A stretch of DNA of 64,000 nt from Erodium maritimum (GCA_963921825.1 OY997592.1:50984336-51048335), one strand, 5' to 3'; positions 1 through 14,000 are shown, counted from the stretch's first letter. Notes: generated by a model not told the origin, from the sequence alone. A program made the numbers and translations.

Positions 1-430
1 TATGGTAGTACTGCGTGTGGACAAGTGTCGCAGAGAGAGATGAGAGCAGAGTGGGACACGCGTCGGGCAGGATGGAGAATGCGGCTGGGACACGTGTCGG
101 CTGGGCGCGGAACAACGGCTAGCGTAAGACACGTGTCGGACTCTCGGCCTGCCACGCGGAGGAAGGGCGGGTTCAGCGCCACGCATCGCTCAGAGGGAAG
201 ACGGGGGCTGGGGGACGGATACATGTGGCGCGAGCTGGGTGAGCGGCGGCTAGAACCGGGACACGTGTCAGGCGGCGGTTGGCTGCTCCATTTTTGCTAT
301 TTTTTTGCTATTTTGCTCGCTCCGACTTCGTTTGAACTTCGATCGATCTCGTTCTTGCGCTAAAATATTCATCTGTTTAATACCTACAAAACAAGACCAG
401 TCATGCATATATTCCGGAGCGAACAAAAGA
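1..430. repeat. MULE-like repeat arm with CACGTGTC iterations
   Basis: The segment carries CACGCGTC (57-64) and three exact CACGTGTC copies (91-98, 130-137, 262-269) in GC-rich DNA. This is followed by an AT-rich stretch with the block CTTCGTTTGAAC near 328. The same order of blocks (GTGGACAAGTGTC, T-rich run, CTTCGTTTGAAC, then AGTCATGxATATATT) occurs at 50210-50350 inside the fold-back element at 50024-51372. I therefore infer that this is an arm of a related element cut off by the window edge. It has no coding evidence. Confidence 0.45.
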
Positions 431-577
431 GACCCTCTTGACGATCTACGTGCACGAAACACCCAAAATACATCGGTTTTCTATCGAAACACCGAACACA
501 CAGAGAAAAACAATTATTAATGCTAAATCTGAATATATGATAAGAAAATGGACTAAAAGTCTATATAACTCTATAAA

Positions 578-1080
578 ATGTGGCCCTATTATGTGTTAAA
601 ATGCACCTGTGTCACCCGTCCTTCACCTCCCTCGAGCCCCGACATTCACCCTGACTTAGCGTGCCATACTATCGTCCACCATCCAAGCCCCCCCCCCCCC
701 CCCCCCCCCCCCCCCGTCCAGACCTCCATCCAAGATTTCACCACCCCCGCTGCCCAAGGCCCGATGCCCACTCCTCCCCCGTCTTGCCAAGCCTTGCCAT
801 TACCGAGCCACGCCCCCCTTCCCGATCGGGTCTTATGAAGCGTTGGTTGCAACGTTGTCTGCCCCGGTGCTATTGCTGGTTCCCTTCCGTCTTCGTACCA
901 TATGAAGTGTTTGTGGCCATTTTTTGTGCCGCAATACCGTTATCATTCATTCGGGACTTCATGACGCTGCGCACCCTGCACAATATCTTCTTAGTCCTCT
1001 ACCCCAATGGCCATGCTTCTCGGTCTCGGATGAGCTTGTCGACCACCACAACAGGTCAAGATAATCCTCGATAGAGCTCT
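578..1080. other. C-rich low-complexity region with poly-C tract
   Basis: The region is rich in C and CCT/CCC and includes an uninterrupted run of about 28 C at 688-715. Open frames across it give proline-rich or arginine-rich low-complexity peptides with no recognisable domain, so I do not call a gene. The remainder, to 1080, shows nothing identifiable. Confidence 0.5.
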
Positions 1081-1118
1081 TAGAACTTTGTATCTATTTA
1101 ATTATATTAATCGTCATG

Positions 1119-1264
1119 ATTCTATTTGTCCTCCTAATTGTGTTAGGAGATTATTTAAGGTTAGCATGTTGGAGCACCTTTCAAGTAACGAATTCTATTT
1201 GTCCTCCTAATTGTGTTAGGAGATTATTTAAGGTTAGCATGTTGGAGCACCTTTCAAGTAACGA
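1119..1264. repeat. 73-bp exact tandem duplication
   Basis: Two head-to-tail copies (1119-1191 and 1192-1264) appear identical along their whole length. Each begins ATTCTATTTG and ends CAAGTAACGA. The identity implies a recent duplication. No coding function is apparent. Confidence 0.9.
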
Positions 1265-1369
1265 AGGTCTTAATTTTGATTTTGATTTTATTTTGAGTAT
1301 ATTCTCATTTAAATATAATATCATGTATATTAACACTTTTTTTTAAACGAGTAGATGGGGTATTGTATT

Positions 1370-2880
1370 ACTGTAAAATGTAAACCTTACAGGTTAGGGC
1401 ATAACTGTCCAAGATTCCAGATATTTGTCCTAGTCGACCGTAGTCCACCAGACGCTCATGGATCCGTAGAAATAGTCCGCTTCTGATCACAGATCTTAAC
1501 TCAAGAGTTCCCCTTATCGACATTTCAAAAACAATAGAAATCAAATACCTAAACCAGTAAAACCAAAGACCTATTCGAACTAAAAACAGATAAAACGCAG
1601 ACATAAAGGAAGCTGGAAATAGTTCTTTGAGTGCGACTTTCCCGAGACTCCCCAGCACTGGTAGTCCCAAGTCTATGGGTATATGTCCTAAGGAGACCTT
1701 CCCACCCCCGCCGGGTCCTATCATTCTCCCCGTGGAGGGCCATGTCCCTCCATCTGCAGTTCCTGGACTCGCTTCAGTGTAGATTTCCTGTCCAGCTCTT
1801 CCTTGGTGCTTGATTCTTCAGCTACCCCATCCTCATGTGCCTGCATTGTTTGTGGTCGAAGCCAGTCCACCGGTTCAGTGTACTCCCCCAATTCCTTGAT
1901 CCTAAGGGATTGTGCAACACAATCCCCCCCCCCCCCCCAATAGGATTTGACGAGACTGTGACCTCCTTCGAACTGTGTCCCCGTTTCGCCTCGCCCCTTT
2001 TATGTCGAGGTCGGGGTCCTATTGTCAGGTTGTACCGCAACAAAACCCTGAGGTACCTTGGCATATGGTCTTGGTTGTAGCGGGTAGCTAAAACCCTAGC
2101 ATTACTCTTTCGGTATTCCTTATCCCTTGTGGGCCGCAATGTTGCTCCCCCCCAATTTAGTGTGAGGCAACCTAGGGTTCGGTCATGCCTGAGATTGTGG
2201 TATCTCGTTCTTACTCGACTGTACGAAGCCGGCTTGGCTGCTGGGCTTCGGCTTGGTGTGTGGCAATGTCTGGTCCGAGGCGATAATTGCCGGCGAGGGA
2301 TCATTTGGTGTCGGGAGCGTGAGCATGGCTCCTGCATGATCATACGCCCTATAATCGTCGTAGGGGTTGCCTGGGATACACATGAGGGGTGGCGGTGGCC
2401 GTGCATGACATAAGCCGTGATCCAGGAGGCCGGGATGATTCCCGATCAGGCCCGAGCGCTGATCCTTGAGAAAACTAACAACGAGGGCCGGTAGTGCTCG
2501 GTAGGGAGGATGGATGGGCGTACGAAAAAATCCGTAGTTGGGCAAGGAGGATGTCGACTGGTGGTGCCAGTGTGGGTCTCGCCAGAGGATAAGCACTGTC
2601 CGATTGTGTAGGTTGTGGCAGCGGGAAAAGACGGCTGCAACTGCCATCCTAGGGTTCGACGCCCTGCAGAAGTAGGAGGTCGACGGTGAAACGAGGGGGC
2701 CGGCTGCACGAGAAGGTATGGGATCCATGGCTGATCGGGATTCATGACGAGCACGATGGTGATCGAAGAAACAATGTTTTGAAGCACAAGACTGTGGTGA
2801 CTGGTTTAACACCGTGGACGAGAAGATCAACCCTTGGGGTTCAAAATACAACCTTAGGATTCTCAGAGCGCTCTAAAAAA
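1370..2880. other. Unassigned repeat-like intergenic DNA
   Basis: The composition resembles decayed retroelement DNA, with CG-containing blocks, a C15 run at 1924-1938 and several medium open frames on both strands. None of the translations shows a motif I recognise (no RT, integrase, gag knuckle or host domain). It is probably part of an old repeat, but no family can be assigned. Confidence 0.3.
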
Positions 2881-2914
2881 TTTATTTTTATATATATTAA
2901 CACTTATTAATGAA

Positions 2915-4772
2915 GGGAAAATTTCAGTATAATACCCTGCCAAACATTTAATTTCAGTATAATACCCTGGCATAATTTTTTTGCACTTTCATACCTAAAA
3001 CAAACATTTATTTTCACTTTAGTACCCAACCGTTAACTTTCTGTTAGTTTGGATGGAAAAGGATAAAAAGACCATAATACCCCTAACTATTACTCAAATT
3101 TTCAAACTCATGCCATTGAAGTCAGAATTTAAAAATAAGTGAAATGACAATAATACCCTCTATTATTAGGGTATTAAAATGAAAATTTCCATATTTTTAA
3201 AATAAAATCAGTTTTTTTTATAAATTTAGTTTTTATTTTTGAAAATTCAGATTTTAATTTAAAAATACATAAAAATCAGTTTTTTTTATAAATTCAGTTT
3301 TTATTTTCAAAAATTCAGATTTTAATTTAATAATACATAAAATCAGATTTTATTTTATAAATTCAGTTTTTATTTATAAAAATTATTTTTATTTTCAAAA
3401 ATTCATATTTTAATTTAAAAAATACATAAAAATCAGACTTTATTTTATAAATTCATTTTATTTATAAAAATTATTTTTATTTTCAAAAATTCATATTTTA
3501 ATTTAAAAAATACATAAAAATCATATTTTATTTTATAAATTCAGTTTTTATTTATAAAAATTATTTTTATTTTCAAAAAATCATATTTTAATTTTAAAAA
3601 TACATAAAAATCAGTTTTATTTAATTTAATTAATATTTTATTATATTTGTTTTTTATTTTCATTTTTCTACCCAAATTTTCCCTCTCCTCTTCATCTTTA
3701 TCTCTCTCCTCCAACACATCCTTTTCAAACTCATCTCTGATTCAAACGCACAAAACACCAAAGAACTTGGCTCAAACTTGCCAAGCCATTGAACCCATTT
3801 CTCTTCAAGACCTGTAACCCATGTGAATCAGCTCTTCATCCTTCATCTTTTGTTCTATTCTATGAAAATTAAACTTTAATGCTCTGAAATGGATCTGGGT
3901 TTGAAAAGGAAAATTTGGAATTGGAAACAGATTGAAAATGGATCTGACGAAAATCTACACGGGATTTATCCAAGAGCGTAGGCAGTTCCTCAACGATCTG
4001 TCGCCGGAGAGACATCTGAAGGGGTTCTTCATGTGACCCATCTATGGGTTGTGACGTCATATCCGAGGGTGTTTGGGAGGCGGGAAAGGGAGAGAAAATC
4101 CGGTGGTGGGGTTGATTTCCTAGGGTTCTCAGGTGCATGAAAGGTGAGGGAAGAGGATGGTAAAGAAAGATGGGAGAGAACCCAGAGAGGATCGAAGAAG
4201 AGACTGAACTTCGTTGATTGAAGGTCTGGGATTAAAAATGGAAGAGAGGGGACAGATTGGTAGAAAAATGAAAAAATGAAAAGAAAAAAAAAAAATAATA
4301 AAATATTAATGAAATTTAAAAAAATGTTTTTATGTATTTATAAAAATAAAATCTGTTTTTTATGTATTTTTAAATTAAAATCTGAATTTTTAAAAATAAA
4401 AACTGAATTTATAAAAAAAAAAACTTATTTTTATGTATTTTTTAAATTAAAATCTGAATTTTCAAAAATAAAAACTGAATTTATATGAAAAAACTGATTT
4501 TATTTTAAAAATAGGAAAATTTTCATTTTAATACTCTAATAATGGAGGGTATTATTGTCATTCCACTTATTTTTAAGTTCTGATTTCAATGGCATGAGTT
4601 TGAAAATTTGAGTAATAGTTAGGGGTATTATGGTCTTTTTACCCTTTTCCATCCAAACTAACAGACAATTAACGGTTGGATACTAAAGTGAGTTTGATTT
4701 AAGTATGAAAGTACAAAAAATTTATGTCAGAGTATTATACTGAAATTAAATGTTTGGCAGTGAAATTTTCCC
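2915..4772. mobile_element. Non-autonomous MULE-type TIR element, 1.86 kb, with 9-bp TSD
   Basis: The termini are inverted repeats of roughly 300 bp: 2915-3220 is matched by the reverse complement of about 4490-4772, both beginning GGGAAAATTTCA. The direct repeat ATTAATGAA lies immediately outside each end (2906-2914 and 4773-4781). This is a perfect 9-bp target-site duplication, the hallmark of Mutator-like elements. Inside the TIRs are AT-rich tandem units of about 70-90 bp (3190-3640, and inverted at 4290-4500). The centre, 3640-4260, is of mixed composition, with a modest minus-strand open frame (3869-4138) that I cannot assign. No transposase is present, so the element would need one in trans. 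The centre could be captured host DNA (Pack-MULE style), but that is inference. Confidence 0.85.
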
Positions 4773-4781
4773 ATTAATGAA

Positions 4782-5029
4782 TGAAGCATACTTTTTGTAC
4801 TCACAAAAAATATGTATACGTGCTATTGAGACGAGATATGCTTATATATTTTGGTTCGTGAATGTGTGATGATGAGTGATGAGCAAGACTAAAGTCAAGG
4901 AGATGGTAAAACAAGACAAGAGAGTTGGTGCGCAGTAAAAGAAGAAGTTACTGGATCGATGTTCAAAATCAAAATTAGTCGAAGCTCTGAATCTGGAAAA
5001 GCAAACAAGAACATAGCAGCCGCAACGCC
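4782..5029 (+). promoter_or_regulatory. Upstream region and 5' UTR of the NDUFS7 gene
   Basis: About 250 bp separate the MULE end from the NDUFS7 start codon. The proximal part, about 4880-5029, is the likely promoter and 5' UTR. An ATATATTT stretch near 4845 is a possible TATA-like element. The transposon therefore ends within a few hundred bases of the transcription start and may contribute upstream regulatory sequence. Confidence 0.4.
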
Positions 5030-8000
5030 ATGGCTCTCGTGACGAGGACCTCCTCGCGTCTCCCCTACCTCATCTCCGCCCAGAGATCTCTCTCCCTCTC
5101 CTCCTCCCCGGCCCCTTACTCCCCTGCTCCTCCTCCCTCCACCTCCTCCCCCGCCGGTCTCTCCAAGGCCGGCGAGTACGTCATTTCCAAGGTCGATGAT
5201 CTCCTCAACTGGGCGCGCCGCGGCTCCATCTGGCCCATGACCTTCGGCCTCGCTTGCTGCGCCGTCGAGATGATGCACACCGGCGCCGCCCGCTACGATC
5301 TCGATCGCTTCGGCGTCATCTTCAGGCCTAGCCCCAGGCAGTCCGATTGCATGATTGTCGCCGGAACCCTCACCAACAAGATGGCCCCTGCTCTTCGCAA
5401 GTATGTGCCCTTTCTCTTCATTTGTTTCTACTTATCAAATTTGCGATTTTTGGTTAGATTGGATCTTGACTTGAAATTTGTGGGAAATGGATTTATTTCA
5501 TTTGTTGACGATTTATGCTGATTTTTGTTTTCGTTTTTGACATTTGATTTCGTGTTTCCTTTTAGTATTAGACTAGGTGATTGCACCGCGCTGGTGCTAG
5601 CTGTAATACAAATCCTGACTTTTGGAATTCATCTTTACATTTGATAAACACAAGTTTATCGGATTAGGTTTTTAAACTATTTGAAACCAAGTAATACAAT
5701 AAAAAAAATAAAGACATCTATGTACTAATAAATACAATATTGTTGAAATCTTTGTGCTGATGTATTTTTTGAAGCTAGACTTCTTGCAGGGAAGCTAAAT
5801 TTGTGAGAACTTTGAGAAAGTTGCTCGATACCAAGTATCCCTTTTAGATCAATTTATAAGAAATTACCAAAGATACTATATATTCTAATAAACAATAAAT
5901 AGATAGACACCTCTTTTTTCCTTTCTCAATCGAATCATGTCTTTCCTACCTGAAACTGAACTCATATTTTCAATGTCAATGACTCCATGCAATTCATTAC
6001 ATAAACAAAAATATCGCTCACTTCAGTATAAAAAAACAAATAAAACAAATAAGAATCCAAAAAATATATATTATTGTAAAAACCTTTTGAATATTATGAC
6101 ACCCGCAAATATGTTTCACAAACACAGCCACAAAAAATTCAGGCAAAGACAAACAAAAAACCATAATCAACAAACAAAGAACAAAAAACTCTCTCAATAA
6201 TACTGAAAAAGCATTAACCACCCTTGTATAATCCCCAAGGGCCTACATCAATAGTAAGCAGACAATAATGTTGAATAAACTTATAAACGAACATCATTAA
6301 TCCAAAAAAAAAGAATATTTGGTAGATACAAAACACAATTTTTTAGTAAAGGGAACTGATGAATGAATACAGATAATGCAAATTGCATGACCAATAAATG
6401 AAATACTAACTGTCTACAATCTTGTGATCTCATTTTTATGCATGTTGCAAACTATACCATCAAAATAATAAATGCAAGTATTAATTAGCATATCCTGTTC
6501 AAAGAGGCAAATCAAATACCACCTCTGTTTTCAATACTAATGCAATATAAATACTGTAATGTAACATGAATTATGATATTGTATCAAAATTGAAAAATAG
6601 TATGGTAAATAAGCCCCAAATAATGAAATAACCAAATGTTCAACATCTAGATTGTAATAAAATGCCCCAAATAATGAAATAATCAGATGATAAATATGCA
6701 AACTGTAATAAAATTCATTGTGCATCATCACGTGTCTGTATCTAATCTGAATTAGTCGCGAGAAAACAAATGCGAGTCCGGGCGAGTAGGGAGAGTGTAG
6801 TGTGAGTGAGCTCTGTGAGGTAGGCGATTGGGCCTCACTGACATCCCCTCCCTACAAAAAGAACCCAACATTAGTGATAAAAATAAAAAGGATAATAGCA
6901 TAAAAAATATCATTACCCTCAAGTGTAAGCAAATATACTTCAAATTTGGCATACAATGCGAAACAGGCAAATGATGTTACCACTATAACAACTAAAAGAT
7001 ATAACGTGAGCGTCTGCTATCTTATTTGTCAAAGAAAAATGCAGAACGTTATGAGACATTATTAGATAGGTTGGGTATTCAAAAGTCAGAATCTCGTGAA
7101 ATTTGAAACGTTATTTTCAGTTATTTGATTTTTGCATTTGGATGAATTTCTTTTCGTTCCTTTTTTCTTCTGTGTTGATCTATTCGTTTTTTTTTGTTGT
7201 TGAACGTCGTTTTCTATCTCGACCGTCGCGTTTCTTTCTCTTTTTTGGTTATAAAAGCTTCTGACAAAGCATTCATGGCATCAAGCCTCACCTATCTTTT
7301 GCTGTTAATCTGTGAGGTAGGCGATTGGGCCTCACTGACATCCCCTCCCTACAAAAAGAACCCAACATCAGTGATAAACATAAAAAGGATAATTGAAAAA
7401 AATATATCATTACCCTCAAGTGTAAGCAAATATACTTCAAAGTTGGCATACAATGCGAAACATGCTAATGATGTTACTTCTATGGAAGCTAAAAGATATA
7501 ATCAATAGTGAAAGTAAAGCATGACATGTGATTACTTATCTAAATACGTATAGTATCGTGTGCGATTAAAACGGTGAGAAAAAACGCGAGGAAACAAATG
7601 TGAGTCCGGGCGAGTAGGGAGAGTGTAGTGTGAGTGGGCTCTGTGAGGTAGGCGATTGGGCCTCACTGACATCCCCTCAGCTACATTCAGGGCCATGATC
7701 TCAATCATCTCCAGATCAGACATACCTGGGAGGACCAAACATTTGGCTGACAGAGCGATACCATTACTTCCCCTGCAGACCATACCTCCACTCCCCTACC
7801 CGGAGCTAGGACCGCGCCATCCACATTAATTTTTACCTGCCCCGTCTCTGGTTTCCTCCATTTTCGACCCACTTCCGAGGTCCTCACATATTCAGACCGA
7901 AGCTCCCTTGACTCCTGAGCTTCGGTCCAATTGGACAGGTACGTCATTGCTTCCCTCCATATTTCCTGTGAGTCCTTCTCCTCATTCCGCCATACCCTAC

Positions 8001-11000
8001 TATTCCTGCCTTTCCACAGTCCCCACCATAGCATCATTACCTGTTCCACCAAACCCACCCTTCTCATGCCCATACATGCTTGCAGCCAGCCTCTAGGTAC
8101 TATATCGTCTGACTGAATGTGTAGTCCCAGTTTTCCCCAAACTTGGTCAGCCCTTGTGCAATAAAATAATATGTGGCCCTCGGTTTCTGGTTCTCCACAC
8201 TTTCCGTAGGCTACGTTAACCGGTACATGTCTATTATATAAATTAACATTCGACGGTAGTGTACCTGTCAGAACACGTTAGACCAGGTGCTTGACCTTAG
8301 GAGGAATCTTCGCTGCCCAAACACGCTTCCATAATACATCCCTTTCTTCATCCGACCACCTTCCCTCAGTGCTATGTATCTTTATGTAAACGTCCCGGAC
8401 TCTGAACAACCCATCACGGGTCCCCCCCCCCCCATACCACGCATCCTCAATTGGTAGAATTGGCAACGTAACACTTAAGATATCCGTCGCAGTTTGCTCT
8501 GAAAAGATATCCTAGACCTTCACTCTATTCCATCTGTTTCTGTCATCCAAGATGAGTTCTCGGACCAAACTGCTTTCCATTCCATTCGGGATGTTTGTGA
8601 CCCATCCCGGTTCTGTAGGTAGCCACACATAGTCTGCAATCGTGGTGCTCTGACCATTCCCAATTCTCCTTCTGGCCCCTTGCTTCACCAAGCTGTGGCC
8701 AGCCATTACGTTGGTCCAAATGTAGCTACAACCTCCTCTCCTCTCAGCTTGTAAAAAAGACTTGACTGCATAGTATTTGGCTAGCATAACTCGCGCCACA
8801 AGACTATCAGGGTTCTGCAATAATCTCCATCCCTGTTTAGCTAATAAGGCCAGGTTGAAGTCCTTCAGGTGCCTGAAACCCATCCCACCTTGTAGCTTAT
8901 GCTGACACAATTTGCTCCACCCTTTCCACTTCAATCCCTTTCCCGTACGGGCGTCATGTGTCCACCAATACCTGTTCATCAACACCTCGATCTCCTGAAT
9001 CAATCTATCCGGAATTTTATACTCCCCCATAATATAGACTGGTAGAGCCTGGATAACAGCCTTGAGGAGCACCTCTTTTCCGGCTTTACCCAGGAAAAGC
9101 TCATCCCAACCTTTCAATCTCGCAACAATCTGATCCTTCATAAATGTAAAACTTTGCTACTTACTGCGCTGAAGGAGGGATGGAAGCCCAAGATAGATCC
9201 CCGTATCCACTACTTCCCTCATTCCCAGAATGTTTCTGACCTCCTGCTTCACGGCCTCTTCCGAATTTGGACTAAAAACAATTACATATTTCCCCACATT
9301 TATTTTTTACCCAGACGCCATCTCGCAGCTGTGCAACACCTCCTTCCATACCTCCGCCTCTTCCTTAGTTGCTCTAGAGAAGAAAAAATTGTCATCTGCA
9401 AAAAAAAGAGTGATAATGGGTGCCTGACTGGCTATTCTGCACCCATATAATATCCCTTCCCTTTCGCGATTTTTTGTATGATTAGGAAACATTTAGACCT
9501 CATGAGATTTTTTAGGATTACATAAATTAGAAAACGGCGTGGGCGAAATAATGGGCGACAAAGAGTCGTGTGCGATCAAAAAAGGAAAAAATCGTGAAAT
9601 ATTGGGCTGCGAGTCCAGAGAGTAAAACTTTACTAAACCCTATGAATTTAGTTGTCTTTTCAAGCATAAATTCTACTATACTCTATGAATTCACTACTCT
9701 AAGCTATAAATCTTATAATATTATAAATTTTAAATGTTTCGAACCTCCTGCTTCACGGCCTCTTCCGAATTTGGACTAAAAACAATTACAAATTTCCCCA
9801 CATTTATTTTTTGCCCCGACGCCATCTCGTAGTTGTGCAACACCTCCTTCCATACCTCCGTCTCTTCCTTAGTTGCTCTAGAGAAGAAAAAAAACTGTCA
9901 TCTGCAAAAAAACAAATGAGTGATGTTGGGTGCCTGACTGGCTATTCTGCACTCATGTAATATCCCTTGCCTTTCGCGATGTTCAATCAACCTGGACAGC
10001 CCTTCCGCACAAATGATGAATAGATATGGTGAGAGCGGATCTCCCTGTCTAATACCCCGTTCTGTTCTTAACGATCCCATTCTTATGCCCTCAGCCGCCA
10101 CCCACAACCGGGCGGTCCGAACACAGGTCATGATTAACGCCACCCATTTCTCAGCAAAGCCCATACGAAGTAGAACCCTTTCCAAATACGCCCATTCAAC
10201 TTTGTCGTATGCTTTGTTCATGTCAACTTTCATTGCCATGTCCCCCTGCCTTCCCTGCTTCCTGCCTCTCAAATGGTGTAACAATTCACCACATAAATAA
10301 TGTTATCTGTGATTGATCTCCCTGACATGAAAGCGCTTTGTGACTCCGAAATAACCCTCCCCAATATGCCTTTTATTCTATTCACCATTACCTTCGTGAT
10401 TACCTTATATATATATAGAACATTACAAAGTGCAATTGGTCTGAAATCACTTACCCTCTCCGGCTTTACAACTTTCGGTATTAGGACCAGGTTTGTATCA
10501 TTCAGTCCCACTGGTAAAACTCCCTCTGCAAACACTTCCTACAAAATTGTCCCAATATCCGACCCTATCCTACTCCAGTAGTGCTGATAAAAACCCGGAT
10601 GGAATCCATCCGGCCCCGACACCTTTAGAGCCTCCATACTAAACATCGGCTTCCTGACCTCATCATCCCTGACCGGACTCAGCAAACCTGCATTATCCTC
10701 GGGTGTGATAGTAGTCGGAATCAACTCCGAAACCAGGTCCAAACCCACTTCCCCCGCCTGAAAAACTTCGTTGAATGATCCTGTATCACTTCCTCTAACC
10801 CCTTCCCCATTCGACCCAACTCACGTTCTCCCTTTTTAGCCTCCAAATCCTGTTTCTCCTTCTACGGGTCGATGCCTTTGCATGAAAATAACGTGTGTTC
10901 ACATCCCCCTCCTTTAGCCAGTATTGTTTCGCACGTTGCTTCCATGCTAGATTTTTGATGCTTATTGGCTTTAGTTTTGAAATTTTATACAATTCTAATT

Positions 11001-14000
11001 AAATATTTTTATGGATTCATCACATGGTTAAGAAAATGATGGTATTATTAACCTGGTGTTTATCAAATTTCAAGGCTAGTGTTTATCAAATTTCAAGGCT
11101 TAGGAAAATAAACAAAATTTATCTGCTTGATGTTGTCTTTTATATGAGTATGCATGGCTTTAGTACAAAAATTGTCATTCTACATTATTTTCATATGAGT
11201 ATGCAGCTCATTTTAGAAGTAATAGATGGATCATGCTTAATATTTGGAAATTGTCATTCTACATTATTTTCATATGAGTATGCAGCTCATTTTAGAAGTA
11301 ATAGATGGATCATGCTTAATATTTGGAGCATTGGATTATTATCATTCAAAATCATCTTCTAAACCTTATGAATTACAGCACTCACATTAAGGTTGTCAAA
11401 GCAAGTGATGAGTAATATTGTGGACTTAACCATCAATTTCCATTAACAGAGAGTTGCCTAAAGTTCCCTCTTAATGGTATATGGTATTTAACATGATTCA
11501 AGCAAGACAAACACGCCAATGTGATTGCAAATATAATCTTATAAGAAACTAAAGTTCCATCTACCAAGAAATTTTACTGACTATAAATTCATCTGCCATC
11601 ACCACAAATAGTATTGCCTGCAACAAAAAAAGTTCATTGAATAAAACCCTTGCAACAATTGAAATGAACAAACCCCATAGCTGACAAAACAGTTTACACT
11701 ATGAAATACAAAAACGTTTAAAACGGATTCGTCCACAGTGCATAGGCATAGATATAGTAAATCAATTCCTACCATGAAAAAGGTTAGAGGTTTTCAGATT
11801 GTATCTAAACATTAAAAGTCAACTAAACCAAGATCATTTACTTATTCAGCTCACATAAAACAAATCATCTCATGAATTTAAAAATTAGTAGCTTGTTACA
11901 ATTATCACAACATTAATATTTTAATTTAATTAAATGAAACATGAAGAATAAAAGTATATAATTGTATTGAATATAATATAATGAGTGAGGAGATGAGAAA
12001 GCTATTAGCAAACTAAAAAGATGCTTACAGGTCACAAACATAGTTTGGATAAGCCTTCCATTATATCCTCCATATGATTCAAGTCATTGCTAGCTAAGAA
12101 ATATGCAAGAACTTGCAAACCACCCCACAACTTCTATTTGATGAACACCTTTAATGGAACCAAGTATTTACGGCTTCAACACATGGGGACAATTTGCTTT
12201 TATATATTGCTGATATGCAGAACCCATGAGGCAAGTATTTACTTCCTAGACATGGAGACAATTTGCTTTTATATATTGCTGGTATGTAGAACCCATGAGG
12301 CACTAAAAAAGTAAGCGTACATTTAAGATGAGATACTAAAATGAAATTAAACACCAAGGCGTCTAACTATCCACTCTTAATGCAACATTAAGCTAACAAT
12401 AAGATTCTCGCCACGATATCTTCCAACAACAATAAGATTCAATGCTAATGTCTTAATGAAGTGTACAACTTAGAAGTAAGAATAATGGAGATTTTTAATC
12501 AAACTTTCATATAGTCGAAATAAAACATTCAAAGTATATTAATCTTTCAAAAAACAGAACAAAATCAATAGATCAAAACTAATCCAGCCTATCGAACCCA
12601 AACAAATTAAAATAAAAGCAATACCAAATGGATACACTAATTGACTTGTATTGACTTTCCTGATGCAGAATCTCACTTATCTTATTAATAAAACCAAGAT
12701 ACCCTAACATATTAGATCGAAATTTACCTCAAAATCACAATGTACTATGCTGCAATCACCTCACAAATTAAAATCACAATGTACTATTCTGCAATCACCT
12801 CACAAATTAAAATCCAAATGGCAAGAAAACCAATTATTAGTATCAGTGAAAATATTCCATGAATCCAACCACATAACACACATATTGAATAAAAAACCAA
12901 TGAACACTGTAAATTTCCAGTGCAAAAAAAAAAAAAAGACAATTGGCAAATGAAAAACATGAAACTCCAATACCTTTGTTCTGGAGATTCTTCACCCCTC
13001 AAATCTCATCCGTATAGAATACTTATTCTAGGTACTCTCCATACACTTGTGAATAATCAGGTTTAAAGATAGATACCTTTAATTATGCACATAAGAAATC
13101 AGGTTTAAAGATAGATACCTTTAATTATTATGCACATAAGCATTATTACAATAGAAAATCAATGCAAAAAGGAATAATTATGCACATACGCATCATTACA
13201 AAAGAAAACCAATGCAAAAAAGAAAAGAACCCATATTTCTCATAAATGCAAAACAAAAATTATGCACATAAGCATCATTACAAAAGAAAATCAATGCAAA
13301 AAGGAACAGAACCTATATTTCTCATAAATGCAAAACAAAACCATAATCTTAACTTCTGTAGACATCAGAAACAAAGTGTGCTTCTTTCTTGTTTGAATTC
13401 TAATTTATGTAATCCTAAAAATTCTCATTGTACCAGAAAGAGTTCTTCCACCTAAATATCTAGTAAAAAAGCAATATTTTTCATGTACATGGGTAAAACA
13501 CATTCTTTACTGAAAATAGCTTCCTATCAGAGATTCATCAGTTCATTGTTGCAGAGTAGAGTTTAAAATAAATTAACTTCAGATAGTCCTACAAAATGTA
13601 AATAAGAAAAATGAAATAAGTTATCAAGCAAATAAACAAACCTGTATGGTTCTTGAATCTTCCCTTCTAAAAAAAAAGGCTAGTTTTCCAAATTCTCTGC
13701 GTGCCACAATTCTTCACGATGTACATACATTACCGTGGAGCTACTTGGCAAAGTGAGACAATCCAATTTGTAAGCATTCATCAAAAAAATATTTCTTGCT
13801 CTATATTAGTACTTTCGAACCGTATCATAAAAATAAATTTAAAAAAAGAAGCAGATTATCAACTGGGTGCAATGTATTTTAGAAAGTGAATTGATGTATA
13901 ATATTAAGAATTTAAGATGAAAAAAAGTGGAACACACAAACCCAACAATGAGCAAATTCATCATTAACAGAGTTGGACAATGCAGAGGGAAATGAGTCAG

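Noticed and set aside
661-1074. Proline-rich open frame over the poly-C tract
   Set aside because: Generated by the C run; the translation after it has no recognisable motif.
1822-2851. Overlapping minus-strand open frames of 194 and 222 codons
   Set aside because: Low-complexity, CG/Arg-rich translations with no domain, in repeat-like DNA that also has long frames on the other strand.
3869-4138. Possible captured gene in the MULE centre (minus strand, 89 codons)
   Set aside because: I could not recognise any protein family; kept only as a possibility in the findings.
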